Source of the DNA: Rostratula benghalensis
Taxonomy: Eukaryota > Chordata > Aves > Charadriiformes > Rostratulidae
DNA: 64,000 nt
Reading direction: 5' to 3'
NCBI GenBank assembly: GCA_013399305.1
Contig: VXAI01000021.1
Span: 7,530,794-7,594,793 of the forward strand
Shown here: positions 12,705-24,777 of the stretch, piece after piece
Numbering within the stretch: the stretch's first letter is position 1
Layout: each line of letters begins with the position of its first letter
Position numbers and translations under genes: made by a program
Notes under the pieces: model-generated
Told to the model about the DNA's origin: nothing
What the model saw: only the letters and a program-made list of their open reading frames with translations
Databases searched by the model: none

Positions 12705-13820
12705 CATCCTTCCGTAAGATGTAGGGGTTTATTTTCTCTTGTTTCTAGAAAGTGTTTTGGCACCATTTAAATTTCTCTTCCTGGAAGCCCAGGAGAGGTC
12801 AATTTTTCTTGCAAAGTAAGACAGTGCCAAAAAGTTGAGTATAATTTCCCCAAAGGAAGTACTTGTGGGGAGCTATTAGAAGTCTTCTTGGCTTTCTGAT
12901 GGGACCACTTAGCTCTGTGCCACAATTTCCTTGGAGGAAAATGTGGGGGATCCAGAGCAGAGCAGCTGGCCTTGTCTAATGGAGAAGAGAAGGGCAGCCC
13001 CCAGCAGTGTGGCTGGGGAGCACGAGGTGGGCCCTGGGGTTGAGGGGCTGGTGTTTGTAGGTGGGGACAGTCCCAGGAGATCCATGGGGAGTTTACAGAA
13101 GAGGAACAACAGCTGTTGCCTGTTAGAGCTGTTTTCCTGACCTGCTCAGGTCTTAGCGGGCAAAAAAACCCCTTGGTCTGTCTAAAACAAGTGGGCTAAT
13201 AGCGGTTCTATGGTATCAGCCCTGTGATTAGGGGGTCTCATCCATGATTAACCTGTAAATGGAAACTGCCTTATTAATAACCACTGGATTTAAGTAGGAT
13301 GACCTTTAAAGGCAGGGTTCTTCACCGCACTGGCCAAAAAAACCCCTAAACAACCCAGCCCAAAACAGAAGAGCTTCTTTAGTCCAGATCTGAATGTGTT
13401 GTTACTGGGATGTTAAATCAAACCTTCAGGCTGAGATGGATGTGTTATGCCATCAGTACCTCGCTATCTTTGCTCTCATGTGGTTTCAGATGTGGGGTGC
13501 ATGCATGTGAAAAAAGCATTTCAGTGATGATGATAACAGCTGGTGGGAAGGAAGTACCGTTATGAAGGAATTAACACATAACTGAGTAACTGAGAGCCAC
13601 TATAATCTTCTAGTGCAAATAAAGCTGCTAATTTGGTGTTAACATAGAGTTCCTCTTTGGGGCAGTACCTATGTTTGTGTGTTAACTTTTTGGAACAAAT
13701 CTCACTTTGTTCTTTATGCTGTGAGATGTGTGGTTGCCGCTCTGATGATCTGAGACCGCAATGCTGTGTTTCAGAGAGGAAAGCTGGAGTGTCTAATCCT
13801 ATCTGCTTCTCTCCTTGCAG
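12160..13820. other. MICAL2: Intron with long CA repeat
   Basis: Intron of 1661 bases. Apart from the CA microsatellite listed separately it has no recognisable feature; a somewhat GC-richer stretch around 12930-13130 is open in both directions but resembles no family. Confidence 0.8.
12596..12699. repeat. Interrupted (CA)n microsatellite
   Basis: Two CA runs, about 12597-12635 and about 12645-12698, are separated by the short interruption TATTTCCAT. Together they make about 45 dinucleotide units. This is the longest simple repeat in the window and is probably length-variable between individuals. Confidence 0.95.
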
Positions 13821-14078
13821 GACTATATTGACACTGAGTTGCTCCTCTGTGGGGAAAATGTGAACCAGGCCAATTTGCTGTCCTATGCCAGAGAAGCTGC
13901 TGACTTTGCAACCAATTACCAGCTGCCTTCCTTAGATTTTGCAATTAATCACTACGGGCAGCCAGATGTAGCAATGTTTGATTTTACTTCCATGTATGCA
14001 TCAGAAAATGCTGCACTAGTGAGAGAGAGGCACAGACATCAGCTCCTGGTGGCTCTTGTTGGAGACAGTTTGCTTGAG
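13821..14078 (+). CDS. MICAL2: MICAL2 exon: GD motif of the monooxygenase
   Basis: Acceptor CTCCTTGCAG ends at 13820; donor GTATAT begins at 14079. It is a phase 0-0 exon of 86 codons, the largest in the catalytic domain. It encodes [60 protein letters not shown] and ends [19 protein letters not shown] is the GD motif that binds the ribityl/pyrophosphate part of FAD and continues into PFWPMGTG in the next exon. Confidence 0.95.
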
Positions 14079-14892
14079 GTATATCTTGGAATGTCTTCCA
14101 AGCAGTCATTTGTGCTTTTTCTTTTTTTTTCTTTTCTTTTTCCTTTAATCCAGCCATTCAGTCTACCCTCCAAAACATACCTCCTCTTGCATGTCCTGAA
14201 ACAACGGTACCTTCTTTGGAACAGACTTTATTTTAATTTTTCCTTTTTTATGCCATAGTTTGTCATAACTAATGCTTGGCTGGCAGTCTCAGGCTGAGAT
14301 CCTGTTGTACTTCATTCAAGTAGTATTTCTATTTGAAAACAGACCAGTGTGTCCTCAGCTTGGGTGTGTGGCATAATTTTCCTGACTTCCATGCAGACAA
14401 AAACTTGGTCCCATTTTTTTTTTTTACTGCAGCTTCTTTGCCGTAATATGTTCTCTTTCTGAAGTGAAAGGTGTTTGTTGCAACTAATGGGGTTTTTGTT
14501 GTTTGTTTTTTTTTTCAAATCATGCTGACATCCTGAATTTTTTTAAAAGATCAACCTAAAGCAAAATTAGGAGATGAGAAGGCATCTTTTTTTCCTTGAC
14601 TAATTTTTGAGTATTGAGTCTTCTTTTTTTCTCAAAAAAAAAAAAATGAGGTTAAGACAGTTATTTATGAATATATAACTTAAAAAAAAAAAAAAGAAAC
14701 CAGTCTTTTTCATTACCTAAGACTTGGGGGAGAGGAATACCTGAAAACTTCATGAGTTGGCTATGTTGTGTTTTAACTCTTTCTGGGCTACTTTTCTAAG
14801 ACCGTATGAAACTCCATATTCAGATTGCAAGTTACTTTTGTAACAATAAAATTAAGAAATATAAGAAATTAAAATGTAAATGGTTCTTACAG
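14079..14892. other. MICAL2: Intron
   Basis: Intron of 814 bases, T-rich, with A runs near 14634-14646 and 14681-14696. Nothing else recognised. Confidence 0.8.
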
Positions 14893-15008
14893 CCCTTCTG
14901 GCCAATGGGTACTGGCTGTGCAAGAGGTTTCTTAGCTGCTTTTGATACTGCATGGATGGTGCGGAGCTGGGCTCAAGGAAAACCCCCATTAGAAATCCTT
15001 GCTGAACG
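14893..15008 (+). CDS. MICAL2: MICAL2 exon: end of FAD-binding core
   Basis: Acceptor TTCTTACAG ends at 14892; donor GTGAGT begins at 15009; starts in phase 0 and ends in phase 2. It encodes [20 protein letters not shown] and then [30 protein letters not shown] completes the GD region around the flavin, and the long helix that follows ([14 protein letters not shown]) packs on the active site in solved MICAL monooxygenase structures. Confidence 0.95.
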
Positions 15009-16176
15009 GTGAGTACTTTTGTCTTCTCCATCCCTTCTACTGCTCTAGAGAGATTTGATATTGGTAGAAGGCAGTGCAGTCCATAATGACAAAAGAAATG
15101 TTCTTCTCCACTGCAACGGCATTGTATTGAAATTATCTATTCTTTTAGGTTACCAAAGAATTTATTTCAGTAGCAGGCCACTGCTCTCTAAGTTTCTTCA
15201 CACTAATAGGGAGATCCAGCAATGTGGGTAACATGGGTTTAAATCACTAATTTACATTACTAATGCCTAGAATTAAGTGTCATCCTTAAGGATATAAACC
15301 GAAGATGGCTTGTGTCAAAAGAATAACCCTCCAACCATTTCAGTATCTCAAGTTTTTTAACTAAAAAAAAAAAATAAATTCCTGAAACAAGTCCAAATAA
15401 AAAATTCAACAGTAACACCTTTCATAGTTGTTACCTCCGATTTTAACTCTGCATTTTACCCTGGCAGCCCTGATGCCCTCTTTGTTTAAACTAATAAATT
15501 AGTGGCAAAAGAGAATTGCTATAATGCTGCATCATAAGCTTCTCTATGTAATGTCTTTTTGACCAGAGCAATATATCTGTTGTTAAGTACACCAGCAATC
15601 TTGGGATTGGCATGGTTCGATGGTTGAAGTTTCTGACTTTGGTCCTGATGGCAACTGCCCTGCTCCGCTACAACTGCCCAGGCTGTTTCGGGACAGATAC
15701 GTAATAGAAATAGTCAGCATTGTGGTAATGCAAGTTGAAACATTACTAAGTACAGTGCTTTGAGAAGTTTTAAGATAGAAGCCTGTGGGATGACTCAAAC
15801 ACAGCATAGTCCCAAATGGAAAATTGAGCAGCATAATAAAAAAGGCTGGGGTGGTTATAGAAATTGCAGAATGACAGGATTTAGTGTGGTTATGTGGCAA
15901 AAGTTACTCCTTTTTTTTTTTTTAAAGCAAAACCAGATGACTGAATGATGTAACCTCCTTTTTTTTTTTTTTCTTCTTTTTCTTGATGGCTTCCTGCCTC
16001 AGGAAAATATGGGCATAAGTTCTAAAAGTCTGTCTTTTTCTTGTCCTCTTTCTGTCTGGCATCCTTCTCCTGCTTAACAGAATCAAAATAAGTCAGGTAG
16101 CTGCAAAAAGCCCCAGGATGTTCTTTATATAATATTTATTTTAATCAATATATCTTGCATCTTTTTTCTCTATAAG
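15009..16176. other. MICAL2: Intron
   Basis: Intron of 1168 bases with T runs at about 15911-15923 and 15960-15972. Nothing else recognised. Confidence 0.8.
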
Positions 16177-16303
16177 AGAGAGCATTTATCGACTCTTGCC
16201 TCAGACTACCCCTGAAAATATTAACAAGAACTTTGACCAGTATACCATTGACCCGGGAACAAGATACCCAAACTTGAACTCCAGCTGTGTTCGACCTCAC
16301 CAG
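16177..16303 (+). CDS. MICAL2: MICAL2 exon: C-terminal part of monooxygenase
   Basis: The acceptor is TATAAG ending at 16176, with a pyrimidine-rich tract (CTTTTTTCTC) just before it. The first base completes an Arg codon. It encodes [20 protein letters not shown] and then [20 protein letters not shown], and ends in phase 0 at the CAG|GTCAGT donor. The [10 protein letters not shown] and [10 protein letters not shown] blocks are conserved in MICAL1-3. Confidence 0.94.
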
Positions 16304-16503
16304 GTCAGTACTTAAAAGGTTTGCTTGTGAAATCACAGGTCACTTTTTGTCTAGAAGAAATAGGGCCACAAGAAATGCATAAACAAAATCTTCAGGAGAC
16401 TCCTTAATTTAGAATCAGCTGTTGACATAGCTAACTTAAAAAGAAAACATTATTTCTTTCCAAGCAATCCTAACATTATGCTGCTAATCACTTTTACTTC
16501 TAG

Positions 16504-16594
16504 GTGAGACAATTATATGTTACCAATGAGTTACAACAATGTCCTCTTGAAAGAGTAAGCTCCATTAGAAGATCAGTGAATCTCTCAAGACATG
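16504..16594 (+). CDS. MICAL2: MICAL2 exon: link from monooxygenase to CH domain
   Basis: Acceptor CTTCTAG ends at 16503; donor GTATGT begins at 16595; starts in phase 0 and ends in phase 1. It encodes VRQLYVTNELQQCPLERVSS and then IRRSVNLSRH. It connects the flavin domain to the CH domain. The SVNLSRHES run across the next junction matches the MICAL family order. Flanking introns are short (200 and 95 bases), the most compact part of the gene. Confidence 0.93.
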
Positions 16595-16689
16595 GTATGT
16601 GACATCTCATGTTTACTGTGGCTTAATATATGGAGCTTTCTGAGCATACAAAAACCGATCAAAATATTTCCTGTCCGTTTTGCCTGCAG

Positions 16690-16837
16690 AGTCAGATATT
16701 CGACCCAACAAGCTTTTGACTTGGTGTCAGAAACAGACAGAAGGGTACCGTAATGTTAATGTCACAGACCTGACTACCTCCTGGAAAAGTGGCCTTGCGT
16801 TGTGTGCAATTATTCATCGCTTCAGACCTGACCTCAT
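16690..16837 (+). CDS. MICAL2: MICAL2 exon: calponin-homology domain, first half
   Basis: Acceptor TTGCCTGCAG ends at 16689; donor GTAAGT begins at 16838. It starts by completing Glu and ends in phase 2. It encodes [40 protein letters not shown] and IHRFRPDL. This is the start of a type-2 calponin-homology domain: the LLTWCQ helix, the [21 protein letters not shown] core, and the FRPDL turn. The single MICAL CH domain does not by itself bind actin strongly and is thought to assist the monooxygenase. Confidence 0.95.
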
Positions 16838-19017
16838 GTAAGTGACATCTGTAGATCCTGTTGAGTGTTAGGATGTATTAAGCATTTACCAAAGTATAGT
16901 GTAAGACCAACCAAACAACAGTCATATTCTACAGTTCCACTCTTTTGCTGATTTTTGCAAAGAAATGCAAACCATTGCCAGGTTTAGGGGATGAAGAGGG
17001 TGGGGTTGGTTTTGCTTTGTTTGCTCTTTGTGTCCTTGCACGCTATTTAAGAAGAAATATATATGTTTTCAAAGAGCTAGGAAGGCTTTGAACCTTATGA
17101 CTTATGATCTTGTTTGTGGGAGTCATATGGCTATTTGAAGCAAAAATTGCAGTGCTTGGAGAATGAGAGTTGCATTCCCAGATCCCTGGAGACAGGTTTT
17201 TAGTGCATGTTTAAAACCATGGCCATAATGGCATTGTCAGGAGTTACAGAAATACCTGGGTACGCCTTCAATGAGCCATCCTCAGTGTGTTGTGGTGGTT
17301 GCTGTGACAGTCACGTAGGGAAACACTGGTCCACAGAGGTGCACAAAAGATGGTAGTTTAGGATAACTCTTTACCCAAATGAGTGCGCTGCCCATGCATG
17401 CGGGCTATGCAGCCGGGACTGGCCTTTGTAAATAAACTGCTTTAGGGACTGAATGTAAGCCAGCATTGTCCTTTTGACAGTGTTTCTAGGGTCCTAATGC
17501 TACAAGACCTGGCTTCTTATGTGTCAACATTTTGTAGGGTTCCTCAGTTGGCTACAAGAGGGTGGGTGTGTAATGGGTGTCAGGAAATGGCAATCTCTAG
17601 CACTGGGTTACTGGGCCTGCTTGATGCATTCTGTGGTGGGTTCACTCTTCTGTCCTCTCTACCAGTCTCCAAAAAGCAGCAGATGCATTCTCTTGCCTTC
17701 CTACACAGACTTAGAGTCATGAATGAATTATCGTCAGTCTCCTTTTATCGTGGATACATGAAAGAAGTGACTGAGCTCTTTTGTGAGGTGTGATAAGTTG
17801 TAAAACATAGGAGCAATACCCAGGGTGCTTGTTTGTACGGCCTTGCCAGAGGAAGAGCTAACATTGTAAGAGTAAGATTTTATTTATTTTTAAACTAGCC
17901 CAAGGTAAGAAAAATTAAAAAAAAATGAGAATTATGGATAGTTTTGTGGCTCTAAGTCAGGGAGAGAGACTGTAGAAAGCAAAGTTGGTTTTGCTGTCTG
18001 TGGAAAGCATCTCTTATGTATTGCTCTGTCTAGAAAGTTGATAAATTAATCTTCCTTAGCTAACAGACCTCCTGTTTTTTAATTAACATTGTGTTTGGAT
18101 CTTGTTGGCTTTTTTGTGTTAAATGGGAGTGCTGAAGGACTTGGCCAGATGAAAGCTGGGCAGGCAAGAGTCAGCTGCCTGTGGACTGCAGGCAGGACTG
18201 GGGTGGGCGGCCGCCAGCAGACCCCTGGCTCCAGAAAAACAGGCAGAGTGTGTGGGTTGGGGCGGAGAGAGGAATTCTTTGGGGGTTCACAAACTCACAT
18301 TCCTTATGAGGAGAAAGCAAGTACCCTGCCTGGAGCTTTGTAATTTATTCACATGTTTATTTTTAATCAGGAGTTTTGGAAGCTGTTCAAGAGATCAGAG
18401 TCCTAGAATAGGTCCCATAGAAAATGGATTAGAGAATGGATAATGCAGTTGCAGATGTGTGATGGACTTACTTAATGCACTGCTAAATACAGTTATGACA
18501 TAGACAGGAGGTCCTCATTCAAACTGTGTGCACAGCACCTTAAAAAGGAAGGTAGTGCCTGGGCATCTGTATATGCACACGTATAACATGTTTGTTTCAT
18601 AAAATTCTAGCCTAAATTTACTACTCCTAGCTTTGATTTATAGAACTAATGGAAACCAGTCAATTGCTAACAAGTGAAATCTGTAGTACTGCAGACATAT
18701 TTGGAGACAAGGTTTCTTAGCACTTCTGAGGATGAATTGCATGTCTTCATAAATATGGGTATCCTTTTCTTGGGACTACCTCAAAATCCAGTTTGGTGAA
18801 ATTGTTTTTAAATGATATTTCAGGCAAAGCGTGGCTTTTGTAATAATAGCATTTGTATGAGACTCTTACCTTTGGCATTGTGTAGACTTCGTATCTTTGA
18901 CCCAGGGAAATTCCTGTGCACTTATTCTGCACCTCTGCAGCAGGCAGGGGAGCACTTCATGTTTCCAGGAGAAGCAGAGAGCAAACCACCATTGATAACA
19001 GTATGTTGTCCCTGCAG
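16838..19017. other. MICAL2: Intron
   Basis: Intron of 2180 bases. A small GC-richer patch lies near 18180-18275. The frame of the next exon stays open backwards into the intron to about 18.8 kb, but the peptide resembles no MICAL and the acceptor at 19017 is clear. Confidence 0.8.
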
Positions 19018-19217
19018 TGACTTTGATGCTCTGAGTGAAGAGGATGTTGTCAAAAACAACCAGCTGGCATTTGATGTTGCTGAGCAGGAGTTTGGGATCC
19101 CCCCAGTGACCACAGGGAAGGAGGTGGGGTCAGCCGAGGAGCCTGACAAGCTCAGCATGGTCATGTACCTCTCCAAGTTTTACGAACTGTTCAGGGGCAC
19201 ACCTCTGCAGGCTGTAG
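19018..19217 (+). CDS. MICAL2: MICAL2 exon: calponin-homology domain, second half
   Basis: Acceptor TCCCTGCAG ends at 19017; donor GTAAGC begins at 19218; ends in phase 1. It encodes [40 protein letters not shown] and then [19 protein letters not shown]. It completes the CH domain: [17 protein letters not shown], and the final helix [10 protein letters not shown], are both family signatures. The domain is whole across 16690-19217 with no missing helix. Confidence 0.95.
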
Positions 19218-19718
19218 GTAAGCTGAACTCAGGCTGCTCCTAATTCTTTCAAATGGTGGACCAGAAACACTTCATCCAAGCTGCTTATCAGCACTGCTCT
19301 TGAGCCAAGAGCCCTTTCCCAGCTGAGCTGTTCTGGCTTGTGAGTGTGCCTGCTTCTGTCTGCAATAGTTACCTTGTGCTTAAAAAAGGAAAGGGAGGAA
19401 AACTTGATTGAAGACCGGGGTTTTGTGGGTCCTCGGTGGTTTCAGAGAACAGGAGCAGCTGAATAACTGCTGCTTGACATCATGAAGTTCATGTATCAGG
19501 TCGTTAGAGTGATTTTTCTGGTAAGGATGACTGCATATTACTTATCCATATCTTGGTGTTTCTCTTTCTTTTTTAAAGTCACCCTACATTGTATGTATAT
19601 ACTTTTATTTGCTTGGGTTTCTTATAGATAATTGCTACCTGCACTCAACTGGAAAGTTCTGGCTTAGTTAAAGTATTTAAAAAAGAAATCTGAATGAATA
19701 TTGAGTCTTTTTGAACAG
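19218..19718. other. MICAL2: Intron
   Basis: Intron of 501 bases between the CH exon and the first basic-segment exon. Nothing else recognised. Confidence 0.85.
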
Positions 19719-19831
19719 ATGCTGGTGACAAGCAAAATGGAGAAAGTAATGATCTTTGTTCAGCAAAATCATCAAACTTCATCTTTAATAATTATATCAA
19801 TTTAACTCTACCAAGAAAACGAGTACCAAAG
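19719..19831 (+). CDS. MICAL2: MICAL2 exon: first basic cluster after CH domain
   Basis: Acceptor TTGAACAG ends at 19718; donor GTAAGT begins at 19832. It completes an Asp codon and ends in phase 0. It encodes DAGDKQNGESNDLCSAKSSN, then NNYINLTLPRKRVPK. LPRKRVPK is the first basic cluster of what in human MICAL2 is a bipartite nuclear-localisation signal; the second cluster is in the next exon, 4.3 kb away. Nuclear import of MICAL2 is known to be needed for its effect on nuclear actin and SRF targets. Confidence 0.9.
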
Positions 19832-22800
19832 GTAAGTTGTGAAGGAAGACTTGCCCTATAAATCTTTCTCTTTTAAAAGGATGAAAACAAACTGTTGGAC
19901 TCAGAAATAAGGGTTTAATATATAGGTATATATGGTTTTAAATATATCCTACTATGAAAATATGCATAGACAGTTTTTTGAGCATATTACAAAAGTAAAA
20001 TAAGATTTCACAGTAAAAAAAGCTTACAGTGGACACTCAACCATGATGTTTTTCAGGATAAAACTGAAGCATTGTTGGTATCGAATTCCTAAAGCATTAG
20101 TAATAGTCACAGTTAAACATTTTATTTAAAGCCAACATTTCCAATCATGGAGAGAAATTTAGTTTAGTTGGGGAGAATTCCAGGCCATTGTCCATGTCCA
20201 TCTTCTTCAGTGTAGGTAGAAGTGTGAGGAGGAGGAAGTTTTATTTGGTGTGTTTACAAGTTAGTTGCTGTTTTGAACTTGAAATACTTTGAGATCGTCA
20301 CTCTATTACATGTATTGTCTTCTATGTTATATTTCTGGAATTTTTTCGAAAGGTGTTTTTAGGAGTTTTTATACAATGCTAGATGCTAAGATTTTTTTAT
20401 TATTATTATTTTCAGGGCTCTGGTTTTGGGTTTGTCTTTTGGGTTGTTTGTTTCTTTGAGATGCAAAAGTCTGGAAATTGGGCTATTTCTAGCTTTAAGA
20501 AAAATAGTAGTGTAGTTCTGTATTCCTGGAGTCAAATATACAGCCATAATATATCAGTTCAAGTAATCACTGGTATGTTAGATTGGTTATTGATTGGGAG
20601 GGAGTGCTGTTTTTTTAACAAAAGTAGTGATTTGAACAATTTGTGAATTCTGCCGAGGTTCAAGAGGGAAGTTCTCAAACACTTGTAGATGCATAAAGTC
20701 TGCAACAGTGACAAGGAGCGGGCAGGTTGACCAGCATGACTCTGAGATAATGATGCCTTAGTCATACCCATGTACTTTTCTCTCTCAGTCACTTATTAAC
20801 GAAAACTTATTGACATGCTTTGTTTATGTCTCTATATGAGACATACCCATGCCCATACATGTTGTCATTAAAGACTATGGGGCCTTGAAGGGTTATTGAG
20901 ACCTGAGTTAATACTGTCTGGCATAGGACTGTGGGCAGTGAGAGTATTGTCTGTGTGTTTCTGAATGGATTACAACTTCAAAAGTTTTATATGATTTAAT
21001 TTAAGAGTTTCTCTAATTAAATCATTCAGTAATAGAGTGTTTCACCTTCTGCCTGTTCATTAACTTGGTCCTCTTCTGAAAGGAGACCTTAAGGAGGGGC
21101 TTTCTTTCACAGCCAAGCCTACCTTCATTTTAATCTCTATTTAAATGGGGAGTGTCTGCACAACCTGGCTCAGAAGGACCAGCATCTCAAGTCCAGCTGC
21201 TGCAGATTAACCAGCACCAGTTAGGCAGCAGCATGTACTCCCCATGTAACTTCTGCATTTTTTGAAACACGGCTTATTGCACACCTGTTCCAGGTTTTGA
21301 GGCTCTTTGGGGTTTTTTTGGGTTTTTTGGTTTTTTCCATAGGTTTTGGGTTTGGGTTTTTGTTTGTTTATAAACAGACATCCTTAATGCTTAACTGTAT
21401 TGCTTCATTTATACCTATCCAGAGACTCTAAACTTTGCCTGCAAAAGTACAGATTTCCTAGTTCTTTTGGAATTCAGTGTCCTTAATAAAAGTTCAGGTG
21501 CACATGTACATATGGCATTTGTCAGTATTTTAATATATTGCTTTTAAAATTTGTTGCATCTTATTTTCTCAGTTTTGGTAGAAATGTGGGGTGGTTTGTT
21601 TTGGTTTGTTTTTTTGTCACCTGAAGAATTACTTCAGAATTTCCAGATATTTCCTGGACTGGCTTATGCCTTGACTATTTTCCATCCAGAACACATTTTC
21701 AAAAACTGTGGATAGTCCATTGCCCAGTAACCTCATATATCCTTGTTAGGAAATAACTTTTCCCTGCCACCCACATATACACAAAATCAAGTACCATGTT
21801 TCCCAGCTAACTGAGCAGCAAGAAACCAAATAGGCATAATAAACATTGCTTTTTCTTGTGGGTGACTTCTATAGAAGAAAAACCTTTTTCATGACCACAA
21901 TGTTTTTGTTTTTCCATGAGTTATTTGCAGAAGAAAATAGACTTTTAGTAGTGGGGAGGGCTTTCCATTACTAAGCTGTACAGCCACTTGACTAACCTCC
22001 CGTTGTGAAATAAGCCTCCTGTCATAACAGGAGATATAGTTCTTGGCACTACATGAAAGCATGATTTGCTTGACAAGACCATTTGGTTTCACACTACAGG
22101 GGCTCATTTGAAATAAGAAGTGGAAGTGATATTTTCCAAATCAGCTTGGGGAGCAGGACTGTTAAGATCTTGTTTTGTTGAGGCTTTGCAGCTCTGTCAC
22201 AGACGGGGTGAAACTAAGAGAAATACAGTATTCAGGTTAGGACGGGGACTTGTGAGTGCCATAACCATCTGAAACTAGCTGTGAAATGAAGCTCCTTGGA
22301 AAGCAACTGCTGGAGTTAGGATTTTGGCTGCGGCTTCAGTTTATGGTTCTTTCCCCTGCAAAAAGTGGTGCTGAGCATTATCTAGGTATGACTGTAGGAG
22401 CGCACTTACATACCACAGAGTGAAAAATCAGCCAGGTTACCGAATGTTCCTTACTAAACTGTCTGTGCCATCCAGTTTGTCCTTTTCTTTGTCTGGAAGA
22501 GGGGCCCTTATCTGCGCTGAGGTTGTGAGAGCCCAGGAAGCAGGGGCCTGGAGCTGGTGTGACAGTAGCTGTTCTGGCAGCATATGCTGGGCTGGATAAT
22601 GTTTTCCATTCTCCTATGAGTGTCAGCCAGGCTGGAGAGGAACTGAGATTTCCTGTGCTCCAGACTAATAAATGAATGGAGGTGTTTACACAATAAAGGG
22701 CACGGTCCTCTTTCTGGGAGTTTTGCTAGGCAATTAAATTGCTTTGTCTTTCTCTTCTTTGTAAATATGTTAACGAAAGTCTCATATGTAAGATTTTTGA

Positions 22801-24135
22801 AAGGCAGCCCCTTGTTTGCTCCATTCACTTAGGCAAATTTTCCTTTGATGTGGTACAGATTATTATGCAGAATACACTGTGCTGTAATGTTGTTTATTCC
22901 TCCTTGGTAGACTAATGACTAAAGGTAATGTAAAGCTAGATTACTGAGAGCTGGTGCTTGAACGACAATGTACCGAAGCATACGAAGTAATCACAATATT
23001 GTCATCTGATTCGTTTGGTTTTTTGCCCAGGAGTTGTTTGGGATTACTTCTATTCATTGCATAATGATTTATTAGAAACAGTGTATATATAAAAAGGAAG
23101 CCTGTATTCTTTGATATTTCTCTATTCTCTTTTTTTTTTATTTAATTGGCTGAGCAATCACTAAGTTACAGCATTGGCAAATGCAAACAAGTGGAATGCA
23201 ATAAGTAGTTTACTGTTCATAAAGTATAACATAGCATGACATGTATCAGACAGAAAAACAAATCTCTCCATTGTACCAAATCTTCAAGACTGAATTTAAT
23301 ACCTGGTACAAATTTTTAAGAGTGACTGTTTTGCAAGTTTTTCCAAGTGTGGACTGCATAACAAGTATTGTTTATTATTTGTGAAATCTCTAGTTCAGTA
23401 AAATAATTAAATATGTGCATAGTTTGAGTACAAAATAGGCTAATCTACTGTTGTGTAAAGCCATAGTAGTAAAGGAACCTTACAAGGGAGACAGACCTTT
23501 AAGGCAGACAGTAATTGCTCCAAAAAAGGACATATGTCTGTACTGGGAACATACAATATGCCTGCAGATATCCATGTTAAAAGAAATGTGAAGACTTTAG
23601 TTAAGGAGTGAGGGGGTTCTGGATTTTTTTTTACTTATCTGGAAACCAGTGTAGCCTGGATCAAAAATTCACAGAATAATTGATGCTGAAATGCCTTTTT
23701 CTTCAAGGATGTGCTAGTGCTTTTTGAGTTATAAACTTTCAGTACTGAAAGGGGAAAAGTTGAATGCCAACGTTGTATGGCCTGTGTTCAGCAAAGTATA
23801 CAAGCATGTATTTTCACCCATCAGAGTCCAGCGAGAGCTACCAGTTGGGGTTTACAGAGCAGCTTTTGCCTATGTGATTACTTCCACAAGGGCCACCAGG
23901 TTCCTCATGTGAGGAATGGTCCTGATGAGCTGGGGGGGAGGGGGAAGTGCTAACAGGGTGCATCAGTGCTATGAGGACTCCCATACACTGGTACTGCTCA
24001 CGTGTGTTTGGCTTAACACAGGCCAGACCACGATTGCCTGGTTGTGAAAGTTAGTGTCTTGGGTGGAACTGCCTGGGTAAATCTAGGAGCTTGCTGCAGT
24101 AATCTATAGAACTTGTTTTGGCTTTGTCGTTTCAG
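19832..24135. other. MICAL2: Intron
   Basis: Intron of 4304 bases, AT-rich. It holds a G/T-rich tract with repeated GGG and TTTTT blocks near 21308-21367 and another near 21587-21616. No transposon remnant or extra exon was recognised. Confidence 0.8.
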
Positions 24136-24207
24136 GTTGAAGGGAAAACAGAAGAAAATGAGACTAACAAAAGACGTCGAAAAGGTCTTTTTGGTGTCTT
24201 TGAGGAG
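24136..24207 (+). CDS. MICAL2: MICAL2 exon: second basic cluster (NLS), 24 codons
   Basis: Acceptor TCGTTTCAG ends at 24135. The exon encodes VEGKTEENETNKRRRKGLFG then VFEE; NKRRRKG is the second half of the bipartite nuclear-localisation signal. The donor is set by frame: the following exon is open only in phase 0, which requires GAG|GTTGGT at 24208. That donor is weak at +3 and +4. The exon is phase 0-0, so skipping would keep the frame and remove the basic cluster. The reading frame also stays open past the donor to a stop ending near 24345. Confidence 0.87.
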
Positions 24208-24627
24208 GTTGGTGTTCAGTGGTGTCTGTGCATATCCGGCTCCTTTAAGAGCACCAGAGCTGATGGAGCAGTGAGAGTTGAAAGGCCAGGGCTTGTCCAC
24301 TCGTGTTTGATGGGAATAAAAACCCTCTTCCTTTTATATGCTTGATTTTACTGTGGTGTGCACTGCAGAAGGGCTAAATTTATTTAAATCATTTGGTGTG
24401 GAGGAGAGTGTTACCTAAATTGCACTAGTGTTCTTTCTGACTCAAGAACATTTAAAGTATTGGGTTGAGTTTTTTCCTTTTTTCCAACTCATTTTAACGA
24501 ATTTTTGTTTGAAGAGTTTGCGTAGACTGTATTTCTTTCACCTTTTGCTGATAAGGATGTGGTCTCTCTCTCTTCATGAGTGTCATAGGCAAACTCAAGA
24601 AAAATGTGGTTTATTGTTTCCTTACAG
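24208..24627. other. MICAL2: Intron
   Basis: Intron of 420 bases. Its first part is open in the frame of the preceding exon (stop ending near 24345). Nothing else recognised. Confidence 0.8.
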
Positions 24628-24777
24628 GCTTCAGGCCTTTCAAGCCAAGGAACGAGTGCCGGGAAAGAACAGAGTGATGGCAGAGAAGGAACGAACCGGA
24701 ACAAAGTTAAATCAATGGCAACTCAACTGTTGGCAAAGTTTGAAGAGAATGCTCCAAATACCATTTTACGGAGGCAG
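24628..24777 (+). CDS. MICAL2: MICAL2 exon: linker, part 1
   Basis: Acceptor TCCTTACAG ends at 24627; donor GTAGGT begins at 24778; phase 0-0, 50 codons. It encodes ASGLSSQGTSAGKEQSDGRE, a Ser/Gly-rich low-complexity run, followed by NRNKVKSMATQLLAKFEENA and PNTILRRQ. The NKVKSMA-QLLAKFEE block is well conserved in MICAL2 and MICAL3 and is predicted to be helical. It begins the region between CH and LIM domains. Confidence 0.92.

Noticed and set aside
18812..19017. Upstream extension of the CH-domain exon frame
   Set aside because: There is a clear acceptor at 19017, and the upstream peptide has no family character; the exon join at 16837-19018 restores the conserved sequence.
24136..24183. 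Ending the NLS exon after AAA-G at the GTCTTT donor
   Set aside because: This gives phase 1, and the next exon has a stop in that frame; GAG|GTTGGT at 24208 keeps the frame.
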